Source of the DNA: JBBQVS01 sp038211295
Lineage (GTDB): Bacteria; Chloroflexota; Ktedonobacteria; Ktedonobacterales; Ktedonobacteraceae
Direction: 5' to 3'
DNA: 18,144 nt
Assembly: GCA_038211295.1 (NCBI GenBank)
Contig: JBBQVS010000079.1
Coordinates: 1 to 18,144, forward strand
Below, piece by piece: positions 1 through 7,241 of this stretch. A model generated the notes under the pieces. It saw nothing but the letters and a program-made list of their open reading frames with translations, had not been told where the DNA came from and searched no databases. A program made the position numbers and the translations under genes. The first letter of the stretch is position 1. Every line of letters begins with the position of its first letter.

Positions 1-159
1 TAATGGAAACAGACCCACCCACACCTGCCAAGTGGGGTATTTACAAAGAAGCGGAGAAAATCAGCGACACCGCGCGTGTATCCCCTACCCGTTTTATGTA
101 AAATGAGTCGGGTATACTCTCGCGGTCTCTCTATCGCTGTACAGAAGCGTCTTGAATAA
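1..159. other. Intergenic stretch with one weak hairpin
   Basis: No credible coding region is visible here. One imperfect hairpin is present: TACCCG (86-91) with CGGGTA (109-114), and inside it TTTT/AAAA around ATGT. It lies downstream of the minus-strand DUF2382 gene and could end its transcript, but there is no clear U-run on that strand, so the role is uncertain. Confidence 0.3.
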
Positions 160-990
160 CTAGAGGTTGCCCTCGTTAACAGTGCCATCAGCGTTTTTGG
201 TGCCGGTGTGCAGTGTGTCGCTCTGTGAGCCGTGAATGATTGGGTTGCCGGATTGGTCGATGCGGGCCTCTTCGCGGCGAACGGTGTCCGTTACCTGCTG
301 TGTCTCTTCAACGGCACGCTTGCCGATTGCGACTTCGCCGGTGACAACGGTGTTCTTTGTGACGTTGACCTGCTCCTCGCTTACGGGTACGCGAATGACT
401 TCGCCTTCGCCAATGGGGGTGTTGTCAACACGTCCGTCGGTGATGGCGGTGCGCTCAATAACGACTTCCTCGTGTGTAACTGGGACGTTGACCGTCTTCT
501 GCTCAGAAACGACTTCCTTGTGCAGTTCGACTTCACCCGCTTGTACTTTCTCTTTCGAGACGTTCAGGCGCTCCTCGCGCAAGCGAAGTGAACGAGACTG
601 ATGGAACTCGTCGGCTGCGTAGTCTGTGGCTGCGCGGTCTGTTACCGAAGCATGAGCTGCTGCGACGTTGGTCTGAGTATAGCCAGTCTTATGCTCGAAG
701 TCGTAACCGCTATAATGATGCAGAATGTCGTGTGCTTCCTGTTCGCGACCATCGGGTCGTACCGAAACAACTGTGCGCCCGCTCTTGTATTCCTGATCGT
801 AGTAGGCAGCATCATCATGTGCAACGCCCAGATCGCTCAAGTCATGAAGTAAATTGACATTGCCTTGTCCCTGTGTCGCAACGCCAATCTGATCGTAGCC
901 AAAACCCGCCTGCTTTAAAGCGTCGAGCGCACGACGTGCATCGCTCTCTTTTTCAAAAACACCAGCTATAATAGAAGCCTGAGTTGCCAC
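160..990 (-). CDS. YflT/DUF2382-domain stress-response protein
   Basis: This encodes a predicted 276-residue soluble protein. The first ~100 residues (IIAGVFEKESDARRALDAL, then a VSVRP-type strand) resemble the general-stress-protein 17M/YflT fold. Residues ~130-245 are a DUF2382 region of charged alternating segments (LREERLNVSKE, VVIERTAI, EEQVNVTKNTVVTGEV). Such proteins are often stress-linked and, in cyanobacteria and Deinococcus-type bacteria, sometimes carry PRC barrels instead of YflT. The exact molecular role is unknown. I chose the GTG start at 990 because AGAGGAG (998-1004 on the minus strand) sits 7 nt upstream. The frame stays open to an ATG at 1044, but that start would swallow the ribosome binding site. 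No signal peptide or membrane segment is seen. The gene appears monocistronic. Confidence 0.8.
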   Translation of the reverse strand: MATQASIIAGVFEKESDARRALDALKQAGFGYDQIGVATQGQGNVNLLHDLSDLGVAHDDAAYYDQEYKSGRTVVSVRPDGREQEAHDILHHYSGYDFEHKTGYTQTNVAAAHASVTDRAATDYAADEFHQSRSLRLREERLNVSKEKVQAGEVELHKEVVSEQKTVNVPVTHEEVVIERTAITDGRVDNTPIGEGEVIRVPVSEEQVNVTKNTVVTGEVAIGKRAVEETQQVTDTVRREEARIDQSGNPIIHGSQSDTLHTGTKNADGTVNEGNL

Positions 991-1084
991 TGTAATTCTC
1001 CTCTTTTTAACTTCGCGTCTAATCAGACACATTTGCCAGAGCATTGTTGTTTGTTTATGCTATCGGTAACACGTTCATAGCTAC

Positions 1085-1109
1085 AAAAAAGAGTCACGCT
1101 TTTGTGTGA
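1085..1109 (-). terminator. Possible intrinsic terminator after the lipoprotein gene
   Basis: On the minus strand TCACAC, an AAAA loop and GCGTGA form a short stem with one mismatch. It is followed closely by CTC and a run of six T (1085-1090 as A on the plus strand). It lies between the lipoprotein gene and the DUF2382 gene. The stem is short, so this is tentative. Confidence 0.4.
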
Positions 1110-1179
1110 GACGGAAAACTTATATATTTCTAATAGTTAGGAAGCAAAAGCTTAATCATTTATCAAGCTGAAACCAATC

Positions 1180-1629
1180 TCAAACTGGTCGTATAAATAG
1201 TTCGTTTTGCGTTACGCCCAATATTTGTGCCACAAGTGACCAGAAGGCCGGGTTTGTAGCTCGCCTGTCAGCTGGAGCTAGCACTGCGCTTTGACACCCC
1301 AATGCTTCTAACTCTATAGACACATTTGCCAGCTTTGGACGTGTAAAAACCAAATCATAGCGTAAGCCATTACCTATTGCACAAGAAAATGCGTTTTGAA
1401 CAGGCAACCGTTGAATTGCATCGTACAGTTGTGACGTTTTCGCTGCATCGTTAACTGTTTTGGTGAAAGCTGGAAAGCGGTTGGCTTGTAAATCGCCACG
1501 GCGTGTGATTTGCAGTGTTATAGCACTTCCTGTGTTGTTTGTTGTAGAAGTAGCTTGCCCACAGCCCACTAAGAACAATAAAATTCCCACCGTACAAACA
1601 AACTTTGTACTTTTAGCTGACCAGTTCAT
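1180..1629 (-). CDS. Small hypothetical lipoprotein
   Basis: This is a 149-residue product with a lipoprotein signal: positive N-terminus (MNWSAKSTK), hydrophobic core (VGILLFLVG) and lipobox LVGC with Cys23, followed by a Ser/Thr/Asn-rich linker. The mature part has two more cysteines (in FSCAIG and LGCQS) that could form a disulfide. I recognise no family. The start is supported by AGGAG five bases upstream of ATG. It is predicted to be anchored on the outer face of the membrane. Its base composition looks more AT-rich than the lysine genes. The gene is divergent from the glycoside hydrolase gene and shares its upstream region. Confidence 0.65.
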   Translation of the reverse strand: MNWSAKSTKFVCTVGILLFLVGCGQATSTTNNTGSAITLQITRRGDLQANRFPAFTKTVNDAAKTSQLYDAIQRLPVQNAFSCAIGNGLRYDLVFTRPKLANVSIELEALGCQSAVLAPADRRATNPAFWSLVAQILGVTQNELFIRPV

Positions 1630-1800
1630 ATGAACTCCTGCACTTCCTTAAATACGTCTCTCTCACACTACAATGACGTACAATCTGCTAATTTGCTCAA
1701 GGTTGTAGCACTTCTTTTATACTTGTTACCTACAAATTCTTTGCTCGTACATTCCTATATTTATGTTGAAAGCGTAATATATCCTGTATTATACGTCGTT

Positions 1801-1819
1801 GCTATACTGAAGGTATAGC
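1801..1819. promoter_or_regulatory. Operator-like inverted repeat
   Basis: GCTATAC (1801-1807), spacer TGAAG, then GTATAGC (1813-1819) make a perfect 7-bp dyad. It lies in the divergent intergenic region, close to the leftward TATAAT. It has the size of a dimeric repressor site; the regulator is unknown. Confidence 0.35.
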
Positions 1820-1888
1820 GTTCTATGTGTGGAGTGTGCTACTGGGGCAACCTGTTTCTATTTGTACTACTGTGTCCTGAATATGCTC

Positions 1889-1917
1889 TTGACTGGCGTT
1901 TTTTTGAGCAAGATAAA
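1889..1917 (+). promoter_or_regulatory. Candidate promoter of the GH5 gene
   Basis: TTGACT (1889-1894) and GATAAA (1912-1917) are separated by 17 nt. The predicted start, near 1924, would fall just ahead of the GAGGGA ribosome site, leaving a very short leader. Weak evidence. Confidence 0.3.
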
Positions 1918-1939
1918 AATTTGTGAGGGAATAGTTAGT

Positions 1940-4513
1940 ATGTCTTCTTCTCTAAAAATTGGTTTGTCGAGCATCGCCATAAGTCTGGTAGTGATTGCTA
2001 CGCTCTTCTGGTTGAACCCGAACGCGTGGTTGCACACGCACCCCGCGCACGCGATGAACGCAGCACCCTCCGCACCATTGCCCTATGATGCTACTGCGAA
2101 TGGGCCGTATAGCGTCAAGGGGAATACGATTGTCGGCGCGAACGGTCAACAATATCTTCTTCATGGTATCGCACGTGATGGGTTGGAATACAATTGTTCT
2201 GGCGAGGGGCCACTTGATGCACAACACCTTGCGTATCTGGGAACGGGCGTCAATACAACGAGCGGAACCTATTGGGGCGCGAACACGGTACGCTTGCCCC
2301 TTTCAGAAGGTTTCTGGCTATATGGTGCGCCGGGCTATCCATGTAGCGCGGCCCAATACCAGAACACAGTGAAGCGTGTGGTAGACACACTGACAATGCT
2401 CAAACTCAATGTACTCCTCGATCTGCAATGGACGGATGCCGGAGGTCAAGCGGGACAGGGTGGTGGCCCCTGGGCTATGCCTGATGCGAATAGCGTCACC
2501 TTCTGGCAACAGGTCGCCCCCCTCTATAAAGACTACTCGAACGTGCTTTTTGAGGCGTACAACGAGCCGCACCCCTCGGCGTGGTCATGCTGGGCCAGCG
2601 CTTGTACAATGACGGGCGATACGGGCTATTCGGATGATTGCCACTGCACGAAATCTTTTACCTACGCAAGCGTGGGAATGCAGGCACTTGTGGACACGAT
2701 ACGCGGGACGGGGGCGAACAATCTTGTCGTGATTGGCGGGATGAACTGGGGCTATGACCTGAGCCAGCTTGCGACCTACAAGCTGACGGGCGCGAGCATT
2801 GTCTATGACACGCACCCGTACCCCTACACCGATAAGCAGGCGAACACCTGGGATGCTGCCTTTGGTATTCCGAGCCGCACCTATCCCGTGATCTCGGCGG
2901 AGAGCGGTGAATACGATTGTGATAGCACCTATATGGGGCAATTGCTCGCGTATTTTGACGCACACCGTATGGGGTGGGCCGCTTTTTCATGGGCGATGCA
3001 GGGTAATACCTGCACCTACCCATTGCTAATTGCTGATTATAATGGTACTCCTTCTGCTGGCTACGGTCTGGCGATTTACCAGCATCTCCACCGCTACGCA
3101 CTCACGGTCACGCCTGTAAGCGGTGTCTGGTATTTCGCGGAGGGACGCGTGGGTGCGTCGTTTACAGAATTCCTCAGCATCGACAATCCCGACCCGAATA
3201 ACGATTGTCCAATCACGCTGCAATACGTGCGCGAATTGGGGACTATTGTGACGAAATCCGTTGTGGTGACTCACGCCTCACGTCTGACTGAATCGGTCAA
3301 CGCCGACATAGGCGTTCCCGCGACGCAAGCAACGTCTGTTGCGGTCTCCGCTATTGTGTCGGTAAACCCTGCTTCGTCGTGTAGCGGCGTGGTGGTGGAG
3401 CGTCCACAATATTTTTCGGTGCGTGGCATCAATAGTGGAAGCGATGTTGTTGGTGCGACACATCTGGGCAAGACGTTCTATTTCGCGGATGTGCCGACAA
3501 GCAACGGCTATACGTCGTATCTAACCGTGCTGAATCCACCCACGAATGTGGGCGCGACGATTACCGCGACGTACTACGCCAACGGGCAGGTTGTGGGCAA
3601 ACCGCAGAGTATCGGCCTGAACGCTGGTCAACGGGGAACGCTTTTCCCTAGTAGCAACGGTCTTCCTGCCCATGTCGCGGCAATGATTACCTCGACGCAA
3701 CCGATTATGGTTGAGCGTACCGATTATTTCAGCAATGTACGCAGCGGCAACGCTGGCGTAGTCTCCGGTGGCACATCGGTTGTTGGCACACAAACTCTTT
3801 CACATGATTGGCTTTTCGCGGAAGGCTATACGGGTGGCAAGTTTCAGGAGTATTTAGCGATTGCCAATCTCGATGTCACTACCAACACAACCGCGAACGT
3901 TACTATCACGTTGCAGTTGGGCGATGGTTCCACAAAAAGCTTCTCCTTACCCGTCGCCTCGATGAGCCAAACGCTATGGGATGTCAACGCGCACATTCCC
4001 GCAACCACCGTTTCTGCCGAAGTTACTTCAACTGGCGCGGCGATTGTCGTACAGCGCGAACTGTTTTTTCAGTACACGCATACTATTAGTCCCAATGGCT
4101 TTAGCGTATCCGCGCGTGGTGGCACCGACATTATCGGACAGGTGGGGCCGGCAAGCAGCACGTCCTACACCTTCGCGGAAGGCTACGCCAACATTGGCTA
4201 CAACGAATGGCTCACGCTGCAAAATCCTATGAGCAGCGACGAGACCATCACGGTCACGCTCAACAACGGATATGGGCGTGGCTATACTATGAGCGGGATT
4301 GTGGTAAAAGCGCACTCACGCTCAACGGTGGATATCGCGGCACTTGTGCGCCAGTACCTGCTCACGACAGGACGTGACCCGCGCTACTCTTGCGCCATTG
4401 CCATGACGGTGCAAGCCGCCCCGGACGCCCCCTTTGTCGCGGAACGTCCGATGTACTGGAACACAGGTACTTCACAGGGCGGCTCCGCTGTGCTTGGCTA
4501 TGCGGGTGCGTAA
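1940..4513 (+). CDS. Secreted GH5-family glycoside hydrolase (cellulase-like) with four C-terminal repeats
   Basis: The product is an 857-residue exported enzyme. The signal peptide runs to about residue 38 (hydrophobic IAISLVVIATLFW, cleavage site PAHA|M). Residues ~50-395 form a GH5 (beta/alpha)8 catalytic domain. The acid/base is Glu209 in FEAYNEPH and the likely nucleophile is Glu321 in YPVISAESGEY. The domain also carries IVYDTHPYPY and a tryptophan-rich C-terminal strand (WAAFSWAMQGNTC). Many cysteines fit disulfides in a secreted protein. Four similar modules of 111-119 residues follow, starting near residues 397, 513, 624 and 743, each with an aromatic-FAEG/FADV opening and a Y/FLxxxNP motif. 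The likely substrate is a beta-1,4-glucan or mannan, but family membership does not fix this. I chose ATG 1940 because GAGGGA lies 9 nt upstream and the signal peptide starts there. The upstream extension to 1829 is not signal-like. The stop is 2 bp from the stop of the convergent permease gene. Confidence 0.85.
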   Translation: MSSSLKIGLSSIAISLVVIATLFWLNPNAWLHTHPAHAMNAAPSAPLPYDATANGPYSVKGNTIVGANGQQYLLHGIARDGLEYNCSGEGPLDAQHLAYLGTGVNTTSGTYWGANTVRLPLSEGFWLYGAPGYPCSAAQYQNTVKRVVDTLTMLKLNVLLDLQWTDAGGQAGQGGGPWAMPDANSVTFWQQVAPLYKDYSNVLFEAYNEPHPSAWSCWASACTMTGDTGYSDDCHCTKSFTYASVGMQALVDTIRGTGANNLVVIGGMNWGYDLSQLATYKLTGASIVYDTHPYPYTDKQANTWDAAFGIPSRTYPVISAESGEYDCDSTYMGQLLAYFDAHRMGWAAFSWAMQGNTCTYPLLIADYNGTPSAGYGLAIYQHLHRYALTVTPVSGVWYFAEGRVGASFTEFLSIDNPDPNNDCPITLQYVRELGTIVTKSVVVTHASRLTESVNADIGVPATQATSVAVSAIVSVNPASSCSGVVVERPQYFSVRGINSGSDVVGATHLGKTFYFADVPTSNGYTSYLTVLNPPTNVGATITATYYANGQVVGKPQSIGLNAGQRGTLFPSSNGLPAHVAAMITSTQPIMVERTDYFSNVRSGNAGVVSGGTSVVGTQTLSHDWLFAEGYTGGKFQEYLAIANLDVTTNTTANVTITLQLGDGSTKSFSLPVASMSQTLWDVNAHIPATTVSAEVTSTGAAIVVQRELFFQYTHTISPNGFSVSARGGTDIIGQVGPASSTSYTFAEGYANIGYNEWLTLQNPMSSDETITVTLNNGYGRGYTMSGIVVKAHSRSTVDIAALVRQYLLTTGRDPRYSCAIAMTVQAAPDAPFVAERPMYWNTGTSQGGSAVLGYAGA
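3128..4510 (+). repeat. Four tandem ~115-residue protein modules
   Basis: Within the glycoside hydrolase, four modules start at about 3128, 3476, 3809 and 4166. Each begins with an aromatic-x-FA(E/D) motif, then an acidic or aromatic stretch leading to LxxxNP or IANLD. Each ends with a V(V/E)R/ERPxYF-like strand and GG(T/S)xV(V/I)G. They look like beta-sandwich modules of a type common in surface proteins of Chloroflexota and Actinobacteria. A carbohydrate-binding or spacer role is an inference. Confidence 0.7.
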
Positions 4514-4515
4514 TG

Positions 4516-5322
4516 CTAGCGGTTGCGTTCGCTCCGCACAAAAAGCGTTGTCCCGATTATTAAAAAGACCGCGAAGATTACACCAATGATGAGCAGGTTC
4601 AGCACTGGCCCCGTCCCAGGCCCATGTAGCACCACTTTCTCATAGTCGGGATGCCCGATGTAGAAGATGTCACGTGTCAGGTCTACCGCATAGCGCAAAG
4701 GTGAGATGCGCGAGAGAACATCGAGGTAGATTGGCAACTTTTGAATCGGGCTAAAGACGCCACCGAGAAAGAACTGGGGAAAAATCAGGAAGGGCAATAT
4801 CTGGTTCGCCGCGCGTTGCGTGCCGAAACTGGAAATCAGAATCAAGCCGAACGCGCCCCCAAGCAAACAGACGATAATTCCCACAAAGGCGAGTCCCAGC
4901 ACTCGTTCGAGCGTAAACGGCACATGCACGATAATCCCAAAACCGATCACGCCAACGGCCTGCGTCATTGCCACCAGCGACTCGCCCAGTATCTTCCCGA
5001 AGATAATCGAGTAGCGCGAAATTGGCGAAATAAATATCTCCTGACTGAAATCGTTTTCTCGGTCCTCAATCAGCGAGATGAGGCCCGACGCTGTTGACTG
5101 AAAAAGCGTCTGGGCGAAAATGCCCGTAAAGGTGAACAGCAGATAGTCATAGCCGAGCTGTTTGCCCGCGTTGGCTTGAAAGCTGCCACCCAGAATGCCG
5201 ATGAAGATAATAGGGAATATCAGCGTCCCCACGAGCCGCGCGGGGTCACGCAAAAACCTGAGAATATCGCGAAAGGCAATCGTGGCAATCGCGTTTGCTT
5301 CCCTTGCTGCACCAACCATCAT
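4516..5322 (-). CDS. ABC-2 type exporter permease
   Basis: This is a 268-residue integral membrane protein of the ABC-2 (DrrB/NodJ-like) permease family. About six hydrophobic segments can be seen: LVGTLIFPIIFIGILGG, LLFTFTGIFAQTLFQS, AMTQAVGVIGFGIIVHV, LAFVGIIVCLLGGAFGLIL, LPFLIFPQFFLGGVFSP and LLIIGVIFAVFLIIG. The family-typical loops EDRENDFSQEIFISPISR and ISPLRYAVDLTRD are present. It would form the membrane channel for the ATPase encoded just upstream. Its ATG overlaps the ATPase stop by 4 nt (ATGA), showing translational coupling. Substrate unknown; drugs, lipids or polyketides are typical of the family. Confidence 0.88.
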   Translation of the reverse strand: MMVGAAREANAIATIAFRDILRFLRDPARLVGTLIFPIIFIGILGGSFQANAGKQLGYDYLLFTFTGIFAQTLFQSTASGLISLIEDRENDFSQEIFISPISRYSIIFGKILGESLVAMTQAVGVIGFGIIVHVPFTLERVLGLAFVGIIVCLLGGAFGLILISSFGTQRAANQILPFLIFPQFFLGGVFSPIQKLPIYLDVLSRISPLRYAVDLTRDIFYIGHPDYEKVVLHGPGTGPVLNLLIIGVIFAVFLIIGTTLFVRSERNR

Positions 5323-6341
5323 TTGTTTTCTCTCTCTCCGACAATCTCAAGGTAGGCATCTTCAAGCGTGGGCAGGTGTGTCTCTATGCTCGTCAATGGC
5401 GTCTCAATCGCTTTCAACATTTTATGTATCTCTTTACTCTCTACGGTAACTTTAAAGCTCGGCGTCTCTGTGAACGCTATATTGAGCTGTGTGAGTTCAG
5501 CACGTAACGCGGCGCGATCCTCGGCATCGATGAGCAGATACTCTTCGACTAATTCCGATTTAATCTGCGTTGGTGTGCCAAAGGAAACGATATTGCCCTT
5601 GTTGATAACGCAAATCTGATCGGCTTGCTCGGCCTCTTCCAGATAATGCGTCGTGAGAAAGATAGTCGTGCCATTCTCGATACGCACCTTGTGGAGATAT
5701 TCCCACAGGCTATGGCGACTATTGGGGTCAAGGCCGGAAGTTGGCTCGTCCAGAAATAGTACCTTTGGACGATGCAGCAAACTCCGTAGAATTTCCAGCT
5801 TGCGCTTCATGCCGCCCGAATACTTCTTGACGGGTTTGAACAGGTCTTCGTGAATGTCAAGCAACGTCGCGAAATCGCGTACCTGACGCTGATACTCTTT
5901 TGGCATCAGAGAGAACGCGGGTCGAAATCCATAGAGTCCATACAGTGCCGCGTGAAAACGAACATTCTCTTCCGCCGTCAGGTTCAGGTCCAGACTTGGC
6001 TTTTGAAAGATGATGCCAACATTGTCGCGCACCAGAGCCGGCTTTTTTGCAACATCATAGCCCGCAATCGTTACTTTGCCAGAGGTAGGGAGCAATGTTG
6101 ATGTGAGAATAGAGATAGTTGTTGTTTTGCCCGCACCGTTGGGGCCAAGCAGCGCGAAAAGCGAACCCGCCGCGACATTGAATGAAATATCGTTGACCGC
6201 GTTCGTCGTCGCGCGCTTGTACCGCTTTATCAGATGCTCTACACTGATAATTGGCGCGACCTGTGGAACGCTGTGCAGAGTGTTTATGCTATTGGCTTGT
6301 TCGCTGTATTCGGCAGCAAGTGCGCCACTATGCTTTTGCAT
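5319..6341 (-). CDS. ABC exporter ATP-binding protein (DrrA-like)
   Basis: This is a 340-residue ABC ATPase. Walker A is GPNGAGKT (66-73), the signature is YSGGM (174-178), Walker B is LFLDEP (195-200), the D-loop is SGLDP and the switch histidine is His232 (LTTHYLEE). A C-terminal extension of ~100 residues, after the nucleotide-binding domain, fits DrrA-type exporter ATPases. The first ~30 residues before the core (IISVEHLIKRYK) are extra and poorly conserved in appearance. I chose ATG 6341 because GAGG lies five bases upstream; an open frame continues to 6551 but is low-complexity and crosses the promoter region. The gene forms a two-gene operon with the permease. Confidence 0.88.
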   Translation of the reverse strand: MQKHSGALAAEYSEQANSINTLHSVPQVAPIISVEHLIKRYKRATTNAVNDISFNVAAGSLFALLGPNGAGKTTTISILTSTLLPTSGKVTIAGYDVAKKPALVRDNVGIIFQKPSLDLNLTAEENVRFHAALYGLYGFRPAFSLMPKEYQRQVRDFATLLDIHEDLFKPVKKYSGGMKRKLEILRSLLHRPKVLFLDEPTSGLDPNSRHSLWEYLHKVRIENGTTIFLTTHYLEEAEQADQICVINKGNIVSFGTPTQIKSELVEEYLLIDAEDRAALRAELTQLNIAFTETPSFKVTVESKEIHKMLKAIETPLTSIETHLPTLEDAYLEIVGERENK

Positions 6342-6379
6342 GAGTACCTCGTGATGGTGTGAAAATTTTATTTTCTGTT

Positions 6380-6403
6380 GTACACTCAGTATACGATGAG
6401 TAC
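6380..6403. promoter_or_regulatory. Imperfect palindrome between divergent exporter and membrane-protein genes
   Basis: The half-sites GTAC-AC-TCA and TGA-GTAC flank GTATACGA in the ~100-bp divergent intergenic region. On the minus strand TATACT (6388-6393) could be the exporter -10 box, so a bound repressor here would block it. I cannot name the regulator. Confidence 0.3.
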
Positions 6404-6444
6404 AGGGACAGCGTTGCTTCATCATGAGCGCATCAGGAGGACGT

Positions 6445-6705
6445 ATGCAGGAACATTCTTCGCCACGCCGCCGATCTACTGTTGTTATTCTTTCTCTGCT
6501 CTTGATTGCGCTAAGCGTTATCTTTGTTGTTTTCGGTGTGTTCCTCTGCATAATCGGTACACAGGCCGCTATCAGCGCAAAGATACACTATAAAGCTACC
6601 GCAGGTGCGCTCAGCGTCGCACTCGCACTATTTGGGGGCGTCACGGTAATCGTAGGAGTACTCGCGTTTCTGGCAGCGTTGTATCTGCTGAGATACAAAA
6701 AGTAA
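6445..6705 (+). CDS. Small two-helix membrane protein
   Basis: This is an 86-residue protein with a basic N-terminus (PRRR) and two hydrophobic helices: VVILSLLLIALSVIFVVFGV, and a second from ALSVALALF through GVLAFLAALYLL. It ends with the basic tail RYKK. AGGAGG (6435-6440) lies 4 nt before the ATG at 6445. An earlier in-frame ATG at 6424 would place this site inside the coding region and is less likely. No family is recognised. It is divergent from the exporter operon, so co-regulation is possible but not shown. Confidence 0.6.
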   Translation: MQEHSSPRRRSTVVILSLLLIALSVIFVVFGVFLCIIGTQAAISAKIHYKATAGALSVALALFGGVTVIVGVLAFLAALYLLRYKK

Positions 6706-6803
6706 GAGGTGCTATTTTATTGAGCAAGCAGACAAAGCTATCTATAGACGATAGACAAAATATCCACAAACTGTCATGCAACGTGGAACCTGCTAGAAAA
6801 GTA
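6706..6803. other. Short intergenic stretch upstream of the lysine leader
   Basis: No gene is seen. A short hairpin CTATC/GATAG occurs near 6740-6755. Nothing else stands out. Confidence 0.4.
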
Positions 6804-6832
6804 TTGACAATCCTGTATGCTCATGGTATACC
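6804..6832 (+). promoter_or_regulatory. Promoter of the lysine operon
   Basis: The perfect -35 TTGACA (6804-6809), a 17-nt spacer and the -10 TATACC (6827-6832) predict transcription from about 6839. That is ~25 nt before the base of the first T-box Stem I. This is the best promoter match in the window and is correctly placed to transcribe both leaders. Confidence 0.75.
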
Positions 6833-6864
6833 TCTAACAAGACCAAAACAACACCATACAAAAC

Positions 6865-7172
6865 GCTTGGACGAGACGAGTAGCAGGAAACGTTGACGGT
6901 TAGAGAGTGGGCGGTTGCTGAAAAGCCCATACGTACATATCCTGTGAATAAAACTCTGAAGCTACAAGAAGAAATCATTCAGCACTACACAGCGTTGAGT
7001 GAGAGTAGACCTTTGTCGGACACCTCCGTTATCGGGTGCTATGTACAGGCACGTCGTTTGCTGACGTACACTGCTACATAACGAGGTTGGCATCGCGAGA
7101 TGTCAGCGCATGAAGGTGGTATCACGAAGTCGCTCTTCGTCCTTCCCAGAGAGAAGGATGGTGGGCGTTTTT
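6865..7172 (+). promoter_or_regulatory. T-box riboswitch 1, lysine AAA specifier
   Basis: This is a complete T-box leader that reads the charging state of tRNA-Lys. The base of Stem I is GCTT (6865-6868) with AAGC (6959-6962). The AGTA of the specifier loop is at 6879, and AGAGAG (6902-6907) is followed by TGGGC/GCCCA around GGTTGCTGAAAA, as in classical T-box distal loops. The 3' specifier strand reads GAA-T-AAA-A, placing codon AAA (Lys) at 6950-6952. CTCCGTTATC follows near 7023. Stem III is TGGCATC-GCGA-GATGTCA (7088-7105). The T-box is AAGGTGGTATCACG (7113-7126), whose TGGT would pair with an ACCA tRNA end. Antiterminator: GAAGG (7112-7116) with CCTTC (7141-7145), and ACGAAG with CTTCGT. 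It competes with the terminator at 7131-7172. Confidence 0.93.
7131..7172 (+). terminator. Intrinsic terminator of T-box 1
   Basis: The 15-nt arms CGCTCTTCGTCCTTC (7131-7145) and GAAGGATGGTGGGCG (7153-7167) pair at 14 positions, counting wobbles. TTTTT follows at 7168-7172. The left arm is shared with the antiterminator, as expected of a T-box switch. Confidence 0.88.
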
Positions 7173-7211
7173 ATTTGCCCTGTTTCCCCCTTTTCTCTCC
7201 AGAACGCAACA

Positions 7212-7241
7212 TTGCACACATAAATACCATAAAGCTATACA
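7212..7241 (+). promoter_or_regulatory. Weak promoter-like pair between the two T-boxes
   Basis: TTGCAC (7212-7217), an 18-nt spacer and TATACA (7236-7241) could start transcription near 7248. That would remove the 5' strand of the Stem I base of the second leader (7239-7244), so I doubt it is functional. Confidence 0.2.

Larger units (their letters stand above)
1630..1939. promoter_or_regulatory. AT-rich divergent intergenic region
   Basis: These ~310 bases separate the lipoprotein gene (leftward) from the glycoside hydrolase gene (rightward). Short open frames are present but lack ribosome binding sites and protein-like composition. The region contains a TATAAT hexamer reading leftward (1788-1793), a perfect 7-bp inverted repeat (1801-1819) and a rightward promoter-like pair (1889-1917). 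Confidence 0.5.

Noticed and set aside
232..857. Plus-strand open frames opposite the DUF2382 gene
   Set aside because: They are shadows of the repetitive charged minus-strand gene and have no ribosome sites.
1630..1818. 62-codon plus-strand open frame
   Set aside because: It begins at the end of the lipoprotein gene in AT-rich promoter DNA, with no ribosome site and no recognisable protein.
6893..7081. 62-codon open frame on the plus strand
   Set aside because: It lies fully inside the first T-box leader, crosses its conserved structures and has no ribosome binding site.
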